Shown here: positions 36,453-44,571 of the stretch, piece by piece
Numbering within the stretch: position 1 is the stretch's first letter
Layout: each line of letters opens with the position of its first letter
Assembly (NCBI GenBank): GCA_913043285.1
Contig: CAJWML010000006.1
Location: 1-64,000 of the forward strand
Source of the DNA: CAKZNE01 sp002695025
GTDB lineage: Bacteria; Bacteroidota; Bacteroidia; Flavobacteriales; Schleiferiaceae
DNA: 64,000 nucleotides
Reading direction: 5' to 3'
Program-made: the position numbers and the translations under genes
The notes under the pieces: model-generated
Told to the model about the DNA's origin: nothing
What the model saw: only the letters and a program-made list of their open reading frames with translations
Database searches by the model: none

Positions 36453-36845
36453 ATGAAGAAAGTACTGTTTATGCTGTTGGTCGCCTTTGGCGTATTAGCC
36501 TGTAACGGGCAGCAAAGCAACCCTGGCGGTGGTGATGTAAGCGTAACCGAAGCTACGGGCATGGTTAAGCAGGATAAGGAATTGGTTATCCTGGATGTAC
36601 GTACCCCCGAAGAATACCAGTCCGGTCACCTGGCCGGAGCGCAGAACATGAATTATTACGATGCCAATTTTGCGCAGCAGTTGGAAGACTTGCCCCATGA
36701 TAAGCGATACCTGGTGTATTGCCATAGCGGAGGAAGAAGTGCTAAAGCCCTTAAGCAAATGAAGGAAAGTGGCTTTAAAGAGGTATACAACCTGAAAGGG
36801 GGTGTTACTGCCTGGAAGGCTGAAGATGGAAAAATAGAAAAGTAA
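36453..36845 (+). CDS. Rhodanese-like lipoprotein
   Basis: 130 residues. Lipobox near residue 17 (FGVLAC) puts this one in the periplasm. The active loop is CHSGGRS; LDVRTPEEYQSGHL and LKGGVTAW are standard. With the cytoplasmic copy upstream, the pair could handle sulfur or thiol oxidation on both sides of the membrane (inference). Its stop overlaps the thioredoxin start by one base (TAATG). Confidence 0.92.
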   Translation: MKKVLFMLLVAFGVLACNGQQSNPGGGDVSVTEATGMVKQDKELVILDVRTPEEYQSGHLAGAQNMNYYDANFAQQLEDLPHDKRYLVYCHSGGRSAKALKQMKESGFKEVYNLKGGVTAWKAEDGKIEK

Positions 36846-37141
36846 TGGCATCCTTTGGTGAATTAATCCGTTCTGAAAAACCCGTATTGATAGACTTCTT
36901 TGCAGATTGGTGCGGACCCTGTAAAGCCCTGGCCCCGATCATCCAGCAAGTAAAGTCTCAGGTGGGTGACAAGGCAAGGATACTGAAGATTGATATTGAC
37001 AGGAACCCGAAACTGGCCCAGGAGTTGAATATTCAGGGCGTTCCCACCTTAATGATCTATAAGTCCGGTGAAATGAAATGGCGCCAGAGTGGGGTTGTTC
37101 CGGCCCAGGTCATTATCCGGGAGCTGGAGTCGGCTTATTGA
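36845..37141 (+). CDS. Thioredoxin
   Basis: 98 residues with the redox motif WCGPCK, the cis-proline loop GVPTLMIY and no signal peptide. It is a cytoplasmic disulfide reductase, coupled to the rhodanese lipoprotein gene. The 3' end overlaps the RDD gene tail to tail by 7 bp. Confidence 0.95.
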   Translation: MASFGELIRSEKPVLIDFFADWCGPCKALAPIIQQVKSQVGDKARILKIDIDRNPKLAQELNIQGVPTLMIYKSGEMKWRQSGVVPAQVIIRELESAY

Positions 37142-37857
37142 TCGCGCCAGGAATAATACGTATGATCCTTGATCAGCGTATGAAAGAACTTGATGGGGTG
37201 CAGGCCGGATGTAATGTTGAGCTTAGCCTCGATCTTTTCTTTCAGCATTTCCATAGGAGCGCGTTGTGACCGGTTCTGGAAAGCTTCCACGGCCTGGCGC
37301 ATCAGGCTGATATCCTCCATGCTCAAACGGGACGCTTCAGGAAATACGGGCTGGTAATCCTGGTCCACCGATCCGATAATGGCTTTTTTCTTTTGCAGTA
37401 CATTTTCTTCACGTTTATCCAGTACTACCGTAGTGTTGGCTACCAGGTCACCCAGGCGTTGGCCTTTTGGGGTGAGAATGATAAAGATCATCGCCACACC
37501 CCCCATCATGAAATAGTCAATGGGTAAAAGTATCCAGCGCAATACATAGGCTCCTATGCTGGGTTTGGTGCTGTCCACCTTGATCACTTTTATTTTCATC
37601 ACCTTCTTGCCGATGGTTTGCCCGTTCATGATGATCTCGCAAAGCAGGAAATACAGGTATATTACCAAACCTACTATTACCGAAGTAGTAACGCTATAAC
37701 TTTCAGTAAACCCCAGCAGCAAAGAAAAAAATATCCCGAAGCAGGCGAGGATAATAAAGTCAATAAAAGTGGCTGCAATACGGTGGCCCAAACCCGCCAA
37801 ATGATACCGCAGGGATACATTTTGGGTGGTTTGTATATTTATGGACTGCATTTCCAT
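37135..37857 (-). CDS. RDD-family membrane protein
   Basis: 240 residues with the RDD signature (LGHRIAATFIDFIIL), several helices and GQTIGKKVMKIKVI plus a DYFMMGG segment. A soluble charged C-terminal tail (~170-240) is present. RDD proteins are usually small integral membrane proteins of uncertain role. It is divergent from the SpoIIM-MoxR-DUF58 cluster, with which RDD genes are often associated in this phylum. Confidence 0.88.
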   Translation of the reverse strand: MEMQSINIQTTQNVSLRYHLAGLGHRIAATFIDFIILACFGIFFSLLLGFTESYSVTTSVIVGLVIYLYFLLCEIIMNGQTIGKKVMKIKVIKVDSTKPSIGAYVLRWILLPIDYFMMGGVAMIFIILTPKGQRLGDLVANTTVVLDKREENVLQKKKAIIGSVDQDYQPVFPEASRLSMEDISLMRQAVEAFQNRSQRAPMEMLKEKIEAKLNITSGLHPIKFFHTLIKDHTYYSWRDQ

Positions 37858-37896
37858 TAAGAATGTCTATTTTCCGCGCAAAATACCATCATTTTC

Positions 37897-38865
37897 ATGA
37901 ATGAGGCTGCTTTCATAAAAGCCAATCTTCAAAAATGGGAACAATTTGAAAAAGGCCTGGAAACAGGCAGCGGCCGCGATCCGGATGAACTGGCTTCGCA
38001 GTTTATACAGCTTACCGATGACCTTGCCTATGCTCAAACCCATTACCCAACTGGCGAGATTACCGCATACCTGAATAGTCTCACTTCCCGGGCTTATGGT
38101 TTTATCTATCGCAATAAACGTGAAAAAACCAGTCGTTTTGTGACTTTTTGGAGGTATGAGTTGCCGGAAGTAGCTTATCGCTACCGTAAATATTTGCTTT
38201 ATTCGTTCCTGTTTTTCACTATTTCCTGTCTTATCGGTGCCGTTTCCACGGCTCATGATGAAGATTTTGCCAGACTGATCCTGGGGGATGCTTATGTAAA
38301 CATGACCGAGGAGAATATTGCGGCCGGAGACCCTATGGCGGTCTATAAGAAAATGGGGCGCACCGATATGTTCTTTGCTATTACCTTTAATAATGTCCGG
38401 GTTGCGCTGGTTTGTTTTGCAGCCGGCATACTGTTTTCTGCAGGTACGGTAATGGCCCTGTTCAGCAATGGTATTATGCTGGGAGCTTTCCAATACTGGT
38501 TTTTCCATAAGGGTTTGTTACTTACTTCGGCCCTGACAATATGGGTACACGGAACCTTGGAAATATCTTCCATTATTATTGCCGGGGCGGCCGGCCTGGT
38601 TATGGGCAACAGCTTCCTGTTTCCCGGAACCTATTCACGTATGGCTTCCCTGCGTAGGGGTGCCCGCGATGGAGTGAAGCTGGTTATCGGCCTGGTGCCC
38701 ATCTTTGTAGTGGCCGGTTTTCTGGAATCTTTTATTACGCGTTTAACCGATTGGCCGAATCTCGCAAAGATTGCTATCATTGCCAGTTCAGCAGCTTTTA
38801 TAGTATACTACTTTATTATTTACCCTAATCGACTTGCCAAAAATGCAGACTTCACCCAAAATTGA
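37897..38865 (+). CDS. Stage II sporulation protein M-like (SpoIIM/DUF95) membrane protein
   Basis: 322 residues. A soluble, helical N-terminus (~1-95) is followed by about six helices, including FNNVRVALVCFAAG and IWVHGTLEISSIIIAG, the conserved SpoIIM/DUF95 blocks. The organism need not sporulate. Its 3' end overlaps the next gene. First gene of a seven-gene unit with MoxR and DUF58. Confidence 0.88.
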   Translation: MNEAAFIKANLQKWEQFEKGLETGSGRDPDELASQFIQLTDDLAYAQTHYPTGEITAYLNSLTSRAYGFIYRNKREKTSRFVTFWRYELPEVAYRYRKYLLYSFLFFTISCLIGAVSTAHDEDFARLILGDAYVNMTEENIAAGDPMAVYKKMGRTDMFFAITFNNVRVALVCFAAGILFSAGTVMALFSNGIMLGAFQYWFFHKGLLLTSALTIWVHGTLEISSIIIAGAAGLVMGNSFLFPGTYSRMASLRRGARDGVKLVIGLVPIFVVAGFLESFITRLTDWPNLAKIAIIASSAAFIVYYFIIYPNRLAKNADFTQN

Positions 38866-39751
38866 ATTCTTCAAAGAGAGAGAGTTTGGTGATAAGATCA
38901 ATATCACCTTTGCCTTTATCCGTCAGAATGCCGGAAGCTACCTGAAATACCAGCTTTTTATTTCCGGACCTTTCATAGCCGTAGGAGTCATTCTGACTGC
39001 TCTTTTCATGAGTTCCTTTTTCGGAATAATTACTTCAGCAGGAGCCAATGGTGTAGCCGATCCGTCTGCGGTGCTGGGCAGTATGGGGAACCTTTTTCTT
39101 ACCATGCTGATTTATATGATGATTTACCTGGTGGTATCCCTGGTTGGCCTGGGTTATATGCGGGCTTACCATGAAAGTCCCGATGGTAAAGTAGACATGT
39201 CCGATATTACCAGGCGATTATGGAAAAAACTGCCGGCTGGCTTAGGAGCAGTGCTTTTGGGCCTGGTGTGTATATCCATTGGATATCTGTTCCTCATCAT
39301 TCCCGGTATTTACCTCGCCATAGCTTTTAGTCTCATCCTGGTAATCATCATGTTTGAAGACGACAGTAATAGTGTCAGTGTCATCGGCCGCTCCATTAAG
39401 CTTACGGGCGGTAAGTGGTGGAGCACCTTTGGGCTATTGTTTGTAACCAGTATTATTGCGGCAGCCATTGGCTATGTTATACAGTTACCGGTAGCCCTTA
39501 TTTCCTTTTCTCAGGAATTTACCTCAGCTTCGGAATCGGGTGTTGTTGATCCTGAGGGATTTGGTACCACCTTTGGAGTGGTGTATTCCCTTTTCTATTA
39601 TATCGCTTTGCTTATTAATGTCTTTATCGTTCAGACGGCCCTGGCCTTTCAATACTTCAACTTAGTAGAGAAGAAAGAATCCCGTGGATTGATGGATAAG
39701 ATTGAAGGAATGGGGGCATCTACCGAAGAGCAGAATGAAGAGCATTATTAA
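38843..39751 (+). CDS. Multi-span membrane protein of the MoxR-DUF58 cluster
   Basis: 302 residues from the ATG at 38843 (the longest frame uses a TTG at 38834). Six or so helices with an LFLIIPGIYLAIAFSL segment, resembling the membrane domain found in some glycerophosphodiesterases; no catalytic residues are visible. The function is unknown. It overlaps SpoIIM by 23 bp and the DUF4129 gene by 17 bp, so it belongs firmly to this operon. Confidence 0.78.
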   Translation: MQTSPKIEFFKEREFGDKINITFAFIRQNAGSYLKYQLFISGPFIAVGVILTALFMSSFFGIITSAGANGVADPSAVLGSMGNLFLTMLIYMMIYLVVSLVGLGYMRAYHESPDGKVDMSDITRRLWKKLPAGLGAVLLGLVCISIGYLFLIIPGIYLAIAFSLILVIIMFEDDSNSVSVIGRSIKLTGGKWWSTFGLLFVTSIIAAAIGYVIQLPVALISFSQEFTSASESGVVDPEGFGTTFGVVYSLFYYIALLINVFIVQTALAFQYFNLVEKKESRGLMDKIEGMGASTEEQNEEHY

Positions 39752-40406
39752 GTACTTTTTTATTATTCTTTTACTGGCGGGAGATCCGGCAGACGCCCGT
39801 GATTACCGTGAGTTTTCACCAGACAAGGTGGAAGAATTGCGCGAAAGCGGTGAATATGATTACGGGCCTCGCCATGCTCCTCGCGAATCCCTTTGGGATC
39901 GTATACTTCGTGCCGCTGGTAATTGGATCAGGAAGTTATTTGGCACTGGTCCCAGTCCGTACCAGCTAGAAGTGTTCATATATATCGTGGCTTTTCTGGC
40001 CTTACTTTGGGCTATCCTTAAGTTGTTTGGTATTGAATACCATCATGCTTTCCGTAAACCTCCACCGCGACAAAGGCTTTCGTATGATGTCAACGAGGAG
40101 GATATCCATAAGATCAACTTCCCGGAAGAAATAGCCAGGGCTTTGGCCGAAAAGCAATGGCGCCTGGTAGTACGACTGCAATACCTTTTTGCGCTCAAAA
40201 GGCTGGCTGATAAACGACTGGTAAAGGTAGCCTCCGGTAAAACCAACCACGATTATCTCTACGAACTGCAACAGGAAGCCATCAGCCGGCCCTTCGGCAG
40301 GTTGTCAGTGCTGTTTGAATATACCTGGTACGGCCAGTTTGAGGTTACCGAGAAGGTACTGGACGAGGCCCGGGACGAATTTCAAAACCTGGAGAAGGCA
40401 TTGTGA
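39735..40406 (+). CDS. DUF4129-family membrane protein
   Basis: 223 residues from the ATG at 39735, which begins a signal-like helix (IIKYFFIILLLAG); the longer frame from 39702 runs backward into the upstream gene. A second helix lies near 87-105 (YIVAFLALLWAILKLFG). The C-terminal DUF4129 domain (ARALAEKQWRLVVRLQYLFA...YTWYGQFEVT) is cytoplasmic. DUF4129 proteins are recurrent neighbours of MoxR and DUF58. Confidence 0.87.
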   Translation: MKSIIKYFFIILLLAGDPADARDYREFSPDKVEELRESGEYDYGPRHAPRESLWDRILRAAGNWIRKLFGTGPSPYQLEVFIYIVAFLALLWAILKLFGIEYHHAFRKPPPRQRLSYDVNEEDIHKINFPEEIARALAEKQWRLVVRLQYLFALKRLADKRLVKVASGKTNHDYLYELQQEAISRPFGRLSVLFEYTWYGQFEVTEKVLDEARDEFQNLEKAL

Positions 40407-41620
40407 TGCAGTGGAACAGGCGAAATATCATGTTGATCATCCTTTCGGTATTGTTGCTGATCAGCCTCATTTATCTCAACCAGCCGGGTACGCGCTGGGT
40501 GGAAACCTTCAGCGCTGCAGACAGTGAACCCTTTGGCGGCAAGGCTGTGCACGTTCTCCTTGAAGAGCAGGCAGGAGGAGAGGTGACCTCTTCCTTTAAA
40601 ACACTTTACGAATTAACCTCCAGCCCGGACAGCCTCACCGGAAACCTGCTGATCATTGCTTCCTATATGGGTTTGACCCCAGAAGACTGGACGGCTTTAA
40701 AGACCTATGTAGAAGCCGGGCATACCGTGCTCATTGCATCCCGGAGTATTGGTGACACGGCCCGTAAGGAGCTGGGTCTGGAATGGAATAATCTTATCGG
40801 ACTTAGTCCGGATAGCCTGATAAGAGGGAAATTTAATGAACCCGAAGTAGAGGTTTCCTTCAACCGTAAAGGTTACCCCGTTAAGAACTTCAGGCTACCC
40901 GGATCGGCAGTATTGCAATACCTGGAGGCCGACAGTTCTGCCTGGCATAAGGTATGGGCCCGCAATGAAGAAGGGAAAATTGTTTTTATGGAGTACCCCA
41001 TGGGAAAAGGGCAATTATTTATTTCGCCTAACCCTCAACTGCTCACCAATGTCTATTGCCTGGATACGGCAGTGAATGGCTTTTCGGCTGGCTTGCTGTC
41101 GGTCTTTCCACGTGGTGAGGATATTGTGCATATAGAGTATTACCAGTTGGGACGAGGAAAAAGTCAAAGCCGCATGCGTTTTATCTTATCCGAAGCTCCG
41201 CTTAAATGGGCCTGGTTCCTTACGCTTTTCACACTTTTTATTTTTGTTTTCTTTGAGGCGCGTAGGAGGCAGCGGATCATCCCGCTTACAAAACCCGTAC
41301 GCAATACTTCACTGGAGTTTACACAAACCCTGGGGCAGCTGTACTATACTGCGCGTCATGATCATCAGAAGCTTATCGCTAAACGCATTAACTACTTTTA
41401 CCAGCATGTGGCCAGGCGCTATCATATTTTTCTAAAAAGCGTAGATGAAGATCAGGTAGCCCAACTGGCACAGCTTTCCGGTAAAGACCCGGAAAAGCTT
41501 AATCGGCTGATCCGGGTAGTCCGTCAGGCGGATGAAAACCAAGGCCTGGACGATGCATTCTTAAAGGAACTGGAAGAGTTGCTCTATTGGTTTTACCAGG
41601 GGCGGACTTCATCAAAATAG
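40406..41620 (+). CDS. DUF4350-family membrane-anchored protein
   Basis: 404 residues from the ATG at 40406, sharing one base with the preceding stop; a GTG at 40403 is possible. N-terminal helix (~6-22), an extracytoplasmic alpha/beta domain with a Rossmann-like LLIIASYMGLTPEDW block, a second helix near residues 272-288, and a cytoplasmic C-terminus with a helical domain. No enzymatic motif. Its position between DUF4129 and MoxR is the usual order. Confidence 0.83.
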   Translation: MQWNRRNIMLIILSVLLLISLIYLNQPGTRWVETFSAADSEPFGGKAVHVLLEEQAGGEVTSSFKTLYELTSSPDSLTGNLLIIASYMGLTPEDWTALKTYVEAGHTVLIASRSIGDTARKELGLEWNNLIGLSPDSLIRGKFNEPEVEVSFNRKGYPVKNFRLPGSAVLQYLEADSSAWHKVWARNEEGKIVFMEYPMGKGQLFISPNPQLLTNVYCLDTAVNGFSAGLLSVFPRGEDIVHIEYYQLGRGKSQSRMRFILSEAPLKWAWFLTLFTLFIFVFFEARRRQRIIPLTKPVRNTSLEFTQTLGQLYYTARHDHQKLIAKRINYFYQHVARRYHIFLKSVDEDQVAQLAQLSGKDPEKLNRLIRVVRQADENQGLDDAFLKELEELLYWFYQGRTSSK

Positions 41621-41634
41621 TAAGTGAAATTAGT

Positions 41635-42612
41635 ATGGAAACACAAGATTCATTTCAAAACCGGGTAAACCTCGAGCCACTTTCGCAGGGTATCCAAACC
41701 GTCCGGGAAACCATTGGAAAGGTGATAGTAGGACAAAAGAAAACGGTAGATCTTCTCCTGGTAGCGGCCCTGGCAGATGGCCATGTGCTGTTGGAAGGGG
41801 TACCCGGAATTGCCAAAACGCTGATGTCCAAATTGCTGGCTAAAAGTCTTTCGTCTGGTTTCTCACGCATACAGTTTACCCCTGATCTGATGCCTTCGGA
41901 TATTTTGGGTACTTCCGTATACAATATGAAAACCAGCGAATTCGAGTTCAAAAAAGGGCCAGTGTTCGCTAATATTATACTCATAGATGAGATCAATCGC
42001 GCTCCGGCCAAAACCCAGGCCGCCCTTTTTGAGGTGATGGAAGAACGGCAGGTTACCGTAGAAGGTAAAACCTGGCCCATGGAAAGCCCTTACCTGGTTT
42101 TGGCTACCCAAAACCCTATTGAGCAGGAAGGCACCTATCGTTTGCCCGAAGCACAGCTAGATCGTTTCCTCTTCAAAGTGGTGATGGATTATCCCAACTT
42201 AGAGGAAGAGGTGTCTATCCTGGAGAACCATCTTCAGTGGAAGGGCGACCCCCTGGATGACGTACAACCGGTGCTTACCGCAGAACAGATTGCTTCTTTC
42301 CGCAAGCTTATCCGCGAGATTTTGGTGGAGCAAAACCTCCTGAAATACATAGCGGATATTATTGGCCAGACCCGTAAGGACCCGTCACTGTACCTGGGAG
42401 CTTCGCCCCGTGCATCCATTGCACTACTGAACAGTTCTCGTGCCTATGCAGCCTTGCAAGGCCGTGATTTTGTTACCCCTGAAGACATCAAGTTCCTGGC
42501 CGTACCGGTTTTGCAACACCGTATACTGTTGACCCCTGAGCGTGAGCTGGAGGGAGTTACGGTGGCTGAAACCATCCAGCAATTGGTAAACAAGGTAGAG
42601 GTGCCCCGTTAA
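41635..42612 (+). CDS. MoxR-family AAA+ ATPase
   Basis: 325 residues from the ATG at 41635; the frame from 41587 enters the upstream gene. Walker A GVPGIAKT lies near residue 55, Walker B LIDEINRAPAK near 116, and sensor 1 ATQNPIEQEGTYRLPEAQLD after that, the classic MoxR block. MoxR proteins act as chaperone-like AAA+ enzymes that mature or remodel partner complexes, often with von Willebrand or DUF58 proteins. It is coupled to the DUF58 gene by a TAATG overlap. Confidence 0.94.
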   Translation: METQDSFQNRVNLEPLSQGIQTVRETIGKVIVGQKKTVDLLLVAALADGHVLLEGVPGIAKTLMSKLLAKSLSSGFSRIQFTPDLMPSDILGTSVYNMKTSEFEFKKGPVFANIILIDEINRAPAKTQAALFEVMEERQVTVEGKTWPMESPYLVLATQNPIEQEGTYRLPEAQLDRFLFKVVMDYPNLEEEVSILENHLQWKGDPLDDVQPVLTAEQIASFRKLIREILVEQNLLKYIADIIGQTRKDPSLYLGASPRASIALLNSSRAYAALQGRDFVTPEDIKFLAVPVLQHRILLTPERELEGVTVAETIQQLVNKVEVPR

Positions 42613-43943
42613 TGGACCGCTTGCGTAACCTATATATTAACTCACGGCTGTTAAAAGCCCTCATTGCCATTATCCTGTTGTTCCTGCTGGGGTTTGCCCT
42701 TTCTCCGGTTTTTGTGATTGCGCAGGTTGCCCTGGCAATCCTGGCCATTATGGTTATCCTGGATGGTGTGCAGCTTTTCCGGGCCCGGGATGTTTTCTTT
42801 GCGCGCAGGCAGATTCCTCAAAAATTTTCCAACGGTGATGCTAATCCGGTGGATATCTACGTGGAGAGCCGCTATCCTATGGAAGTGCAGGTAGTAGTGA
42901 TGGATGAGGCACCGTTCCAGTTCCAGTTGCGCGATCAAAAGTTTAAAGTTTCGCTGAAGCCTTCAGAATACCGGTGGATCCATTATGAGTTGACACCTGT
43001 AAAGAGGGGCGAGTATGAATTTGGTAAGATCAACATTTACACTTCATCCTCCTGGGGCTTACTCAGCAGGCGTTTCCGCTTTGAGGAAACCACGATGGTA
43101 AAGGTATACCCGTCTTTCATCCAAATGAGGAAATATGAATTGCTCGCCATTTCACAAAACCTGACCGAGGCTGGTATCAAAAAGCTGAGGCGCAGGGGCA
43201 ACAACCGGGAGTTTGAGCAAATAGAGCAATACGTAGCCGGTGATGATTACCGCAGTATCAACTGGAAGGCTACGGCTCGCAGGAACCAGTTGATGGTCAA
43301 TCATTACCAGGATGAGCGTAGCCAGCATATTTATTCGGTGGTGGATAAAGGTCGCGTTATGAAAATGCCTTTTAACGGTATGAGCTTGCTGGATTATGCC
43401 ATTAACGCCAGCCTGGTGATGTCCAATATTGCCGTGCGTAAGGGCGATAAGGCCGGACTTATAACCTTCCAGCATAAGCCTGAAACTATTATTCCCGCTT
43501 CCTCAAGAAGCCGGCAGATGAACCTGATCATGGAAGGCTTGTACCGCCAGAAAACCGGCTATAAGGAAAGCAGCTTTGATACCTTGTATGCCGCAGTGCG
43601 CAGAAACCTCAGCCAGCGAAGCCTGCTCATTATCTACACCAATTTTGAATCGGTACATGCCATGCACCGGCAGTTGCCTTATCTGCGCCTATTGGCCCGG
43701 CAGCACCTGGTGCTTTGTGTGATTTTCAGGAATACCGAGGTAGAGGCTCTTATGGCACAACCGGCCGAAACTACGGAAGAGATCTACACCAAGGGAATAG
43801 CCGAGCAATTGATGCATGAAAAGGAAATTATCCGCAGGGAGTTGCAGGTAAACGGTATTCATGCTTTACTGACGGCACCCGAAAACCTGAGTGTAAATAC
43901 CATCAATAAATACCTGGAGCTAAAGTCAAGAGGTTTGATCTAG
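42612..43943 (+). CDS. DUF58-domain protein
   Basis: 443 residues. Two helices near 12-50, a beta-rich segment, then the DUF58 signature (QYVAGDDYRSINWKATARRN) near residue 205 and a von Willebrand A-like fold (HIYSVVDKGRVMKM...SLLDYAINAS) in which the MIDAS Asp is replaced (VVDKGR keeps D but lacks the DxSxS Ser pair). It is the common partner of MoxR. The 3' end overlaps the convergent deacetylase gene by 18 bp. Confidence 0.92.
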   Translation: MDRLRNLYINSRLLKALIAIILLFLLGFALSPVFVIAQVALAILAIMVILDGVQLFRARDVFFARRQIPQKFSNGDANPVDIYVESRYPMEVQVVVMDEAPFQFQLRDQKFKVSLKPSEYRWIHYELTPVKRGEYEFGKINIYTSSSWGLLSRRFRFEETTMVKVYPSFIQMRKYELLAISQNLTEAGIKKLRRRGNNREFEQIEQYVAGDDYRSINWKATARRNQLMVNHYQDERSQHIYSVVDKGRVMKMPFNGMSLLDYAINASLVMSNIAVRKGDKAGLITFQHKPETIIPASSRSRQMNLIMEGLYRQKTGYKESSFDTLYAAVRRNLSQRSLLIIYTNFESVHAMHRQLPYLRLLARQHLVLCVIFRNTEVEALMAQPAETTEEIYTKGIAEQLMHEKEIIRRELQVNGIHALLTAPENLSVNTINKYLELKSRGLI

Positions 43944-44552
43944 GCGATGCGATACCAACCCTTTTTCCCGGATCAACTCTAAGGTTTTGGGAAGCGTTTC
44001 CCTCAGGTGTGGCCAAGCCTTTTCACTATCGTGGAATACTATGATGGAACCTGGTTTCAGGTGGCTCTGCACATTGGAAAAGCATTGCTCAGCAGTGGCT
44101 TCACGATCAAAATCCCCGCTGATTACGTCCCACATCACCACTTCATATCCATTTCGGATAATCTCCTTTGCCTGCCGATGGGTTATCCGGCCGTAAGGGG
44201 GTCTGAAATAACCGGGATCGGTATAGGGGGAACAGTCGTTCACCTCTTTCAGGTAAGTGTTAAGATCCGTTTTCCAACCGTTTACGTGGTGGAAGGTGTG
44301 ATTGCCGGTAAGATGTCCTGCTTCGCGTATTTTTTGCGCTATCTGCGGATATTTACGCGCGTTATCCCCTATTAAAAAGAAAGAGGCGGTAAAATCATAC
44401 TGCCTTAACTGTTCCAGTACCCAGGGGGTTATTTCCGGGTGAGGTCCGTCATCAAAGGTGAGGTAAACCACCTTTTTGTTACGGCTTTTATGCCACAGCA
44501 AGGAAGGGTACCATGCACGTAACCACCAGGGGCTGTTTACAAAGTACCTCAT
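43926..44552 (-). CDS. Polysaccharide deacetylase (NodB-type, CE4)
   Basis: 208 residues with all five NodB motifs: TFDDGPH, H-x3-H as GNHTFHH, RPPYG, DVISGDFD and IIVFHDS. It removes acetyl groups from N-acetylated sugars in peptidoglycan or an exopolysaccharide. An N-terminal signal-like helix is not obvious. It lies 19 bases after the DUF2723 gene on the same strand. Confidence 0.93.
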   Translation of the reverse strand: MRYFVNSPWWLRAWYPSLLWHKSRNKKVVYLTFDDGPHPEITPWVLEQLRQYDFTASFFLIGDNARKYPQIAQKIREAGHLTGNHTFHHVNGWKTDLNTYLKEVNDCSPYTDPGYFRPPYGRITHRQAKEIIRNGYEVVMWDVISGDFDREATAEQCFSNVQSHLKPGSIIVFHDSEKAWPHLRETLPKTLELIREKGLVSHRLDQTS

Positions 44553-44571
44553 CTTTTGGTTTTAGCCCGGC

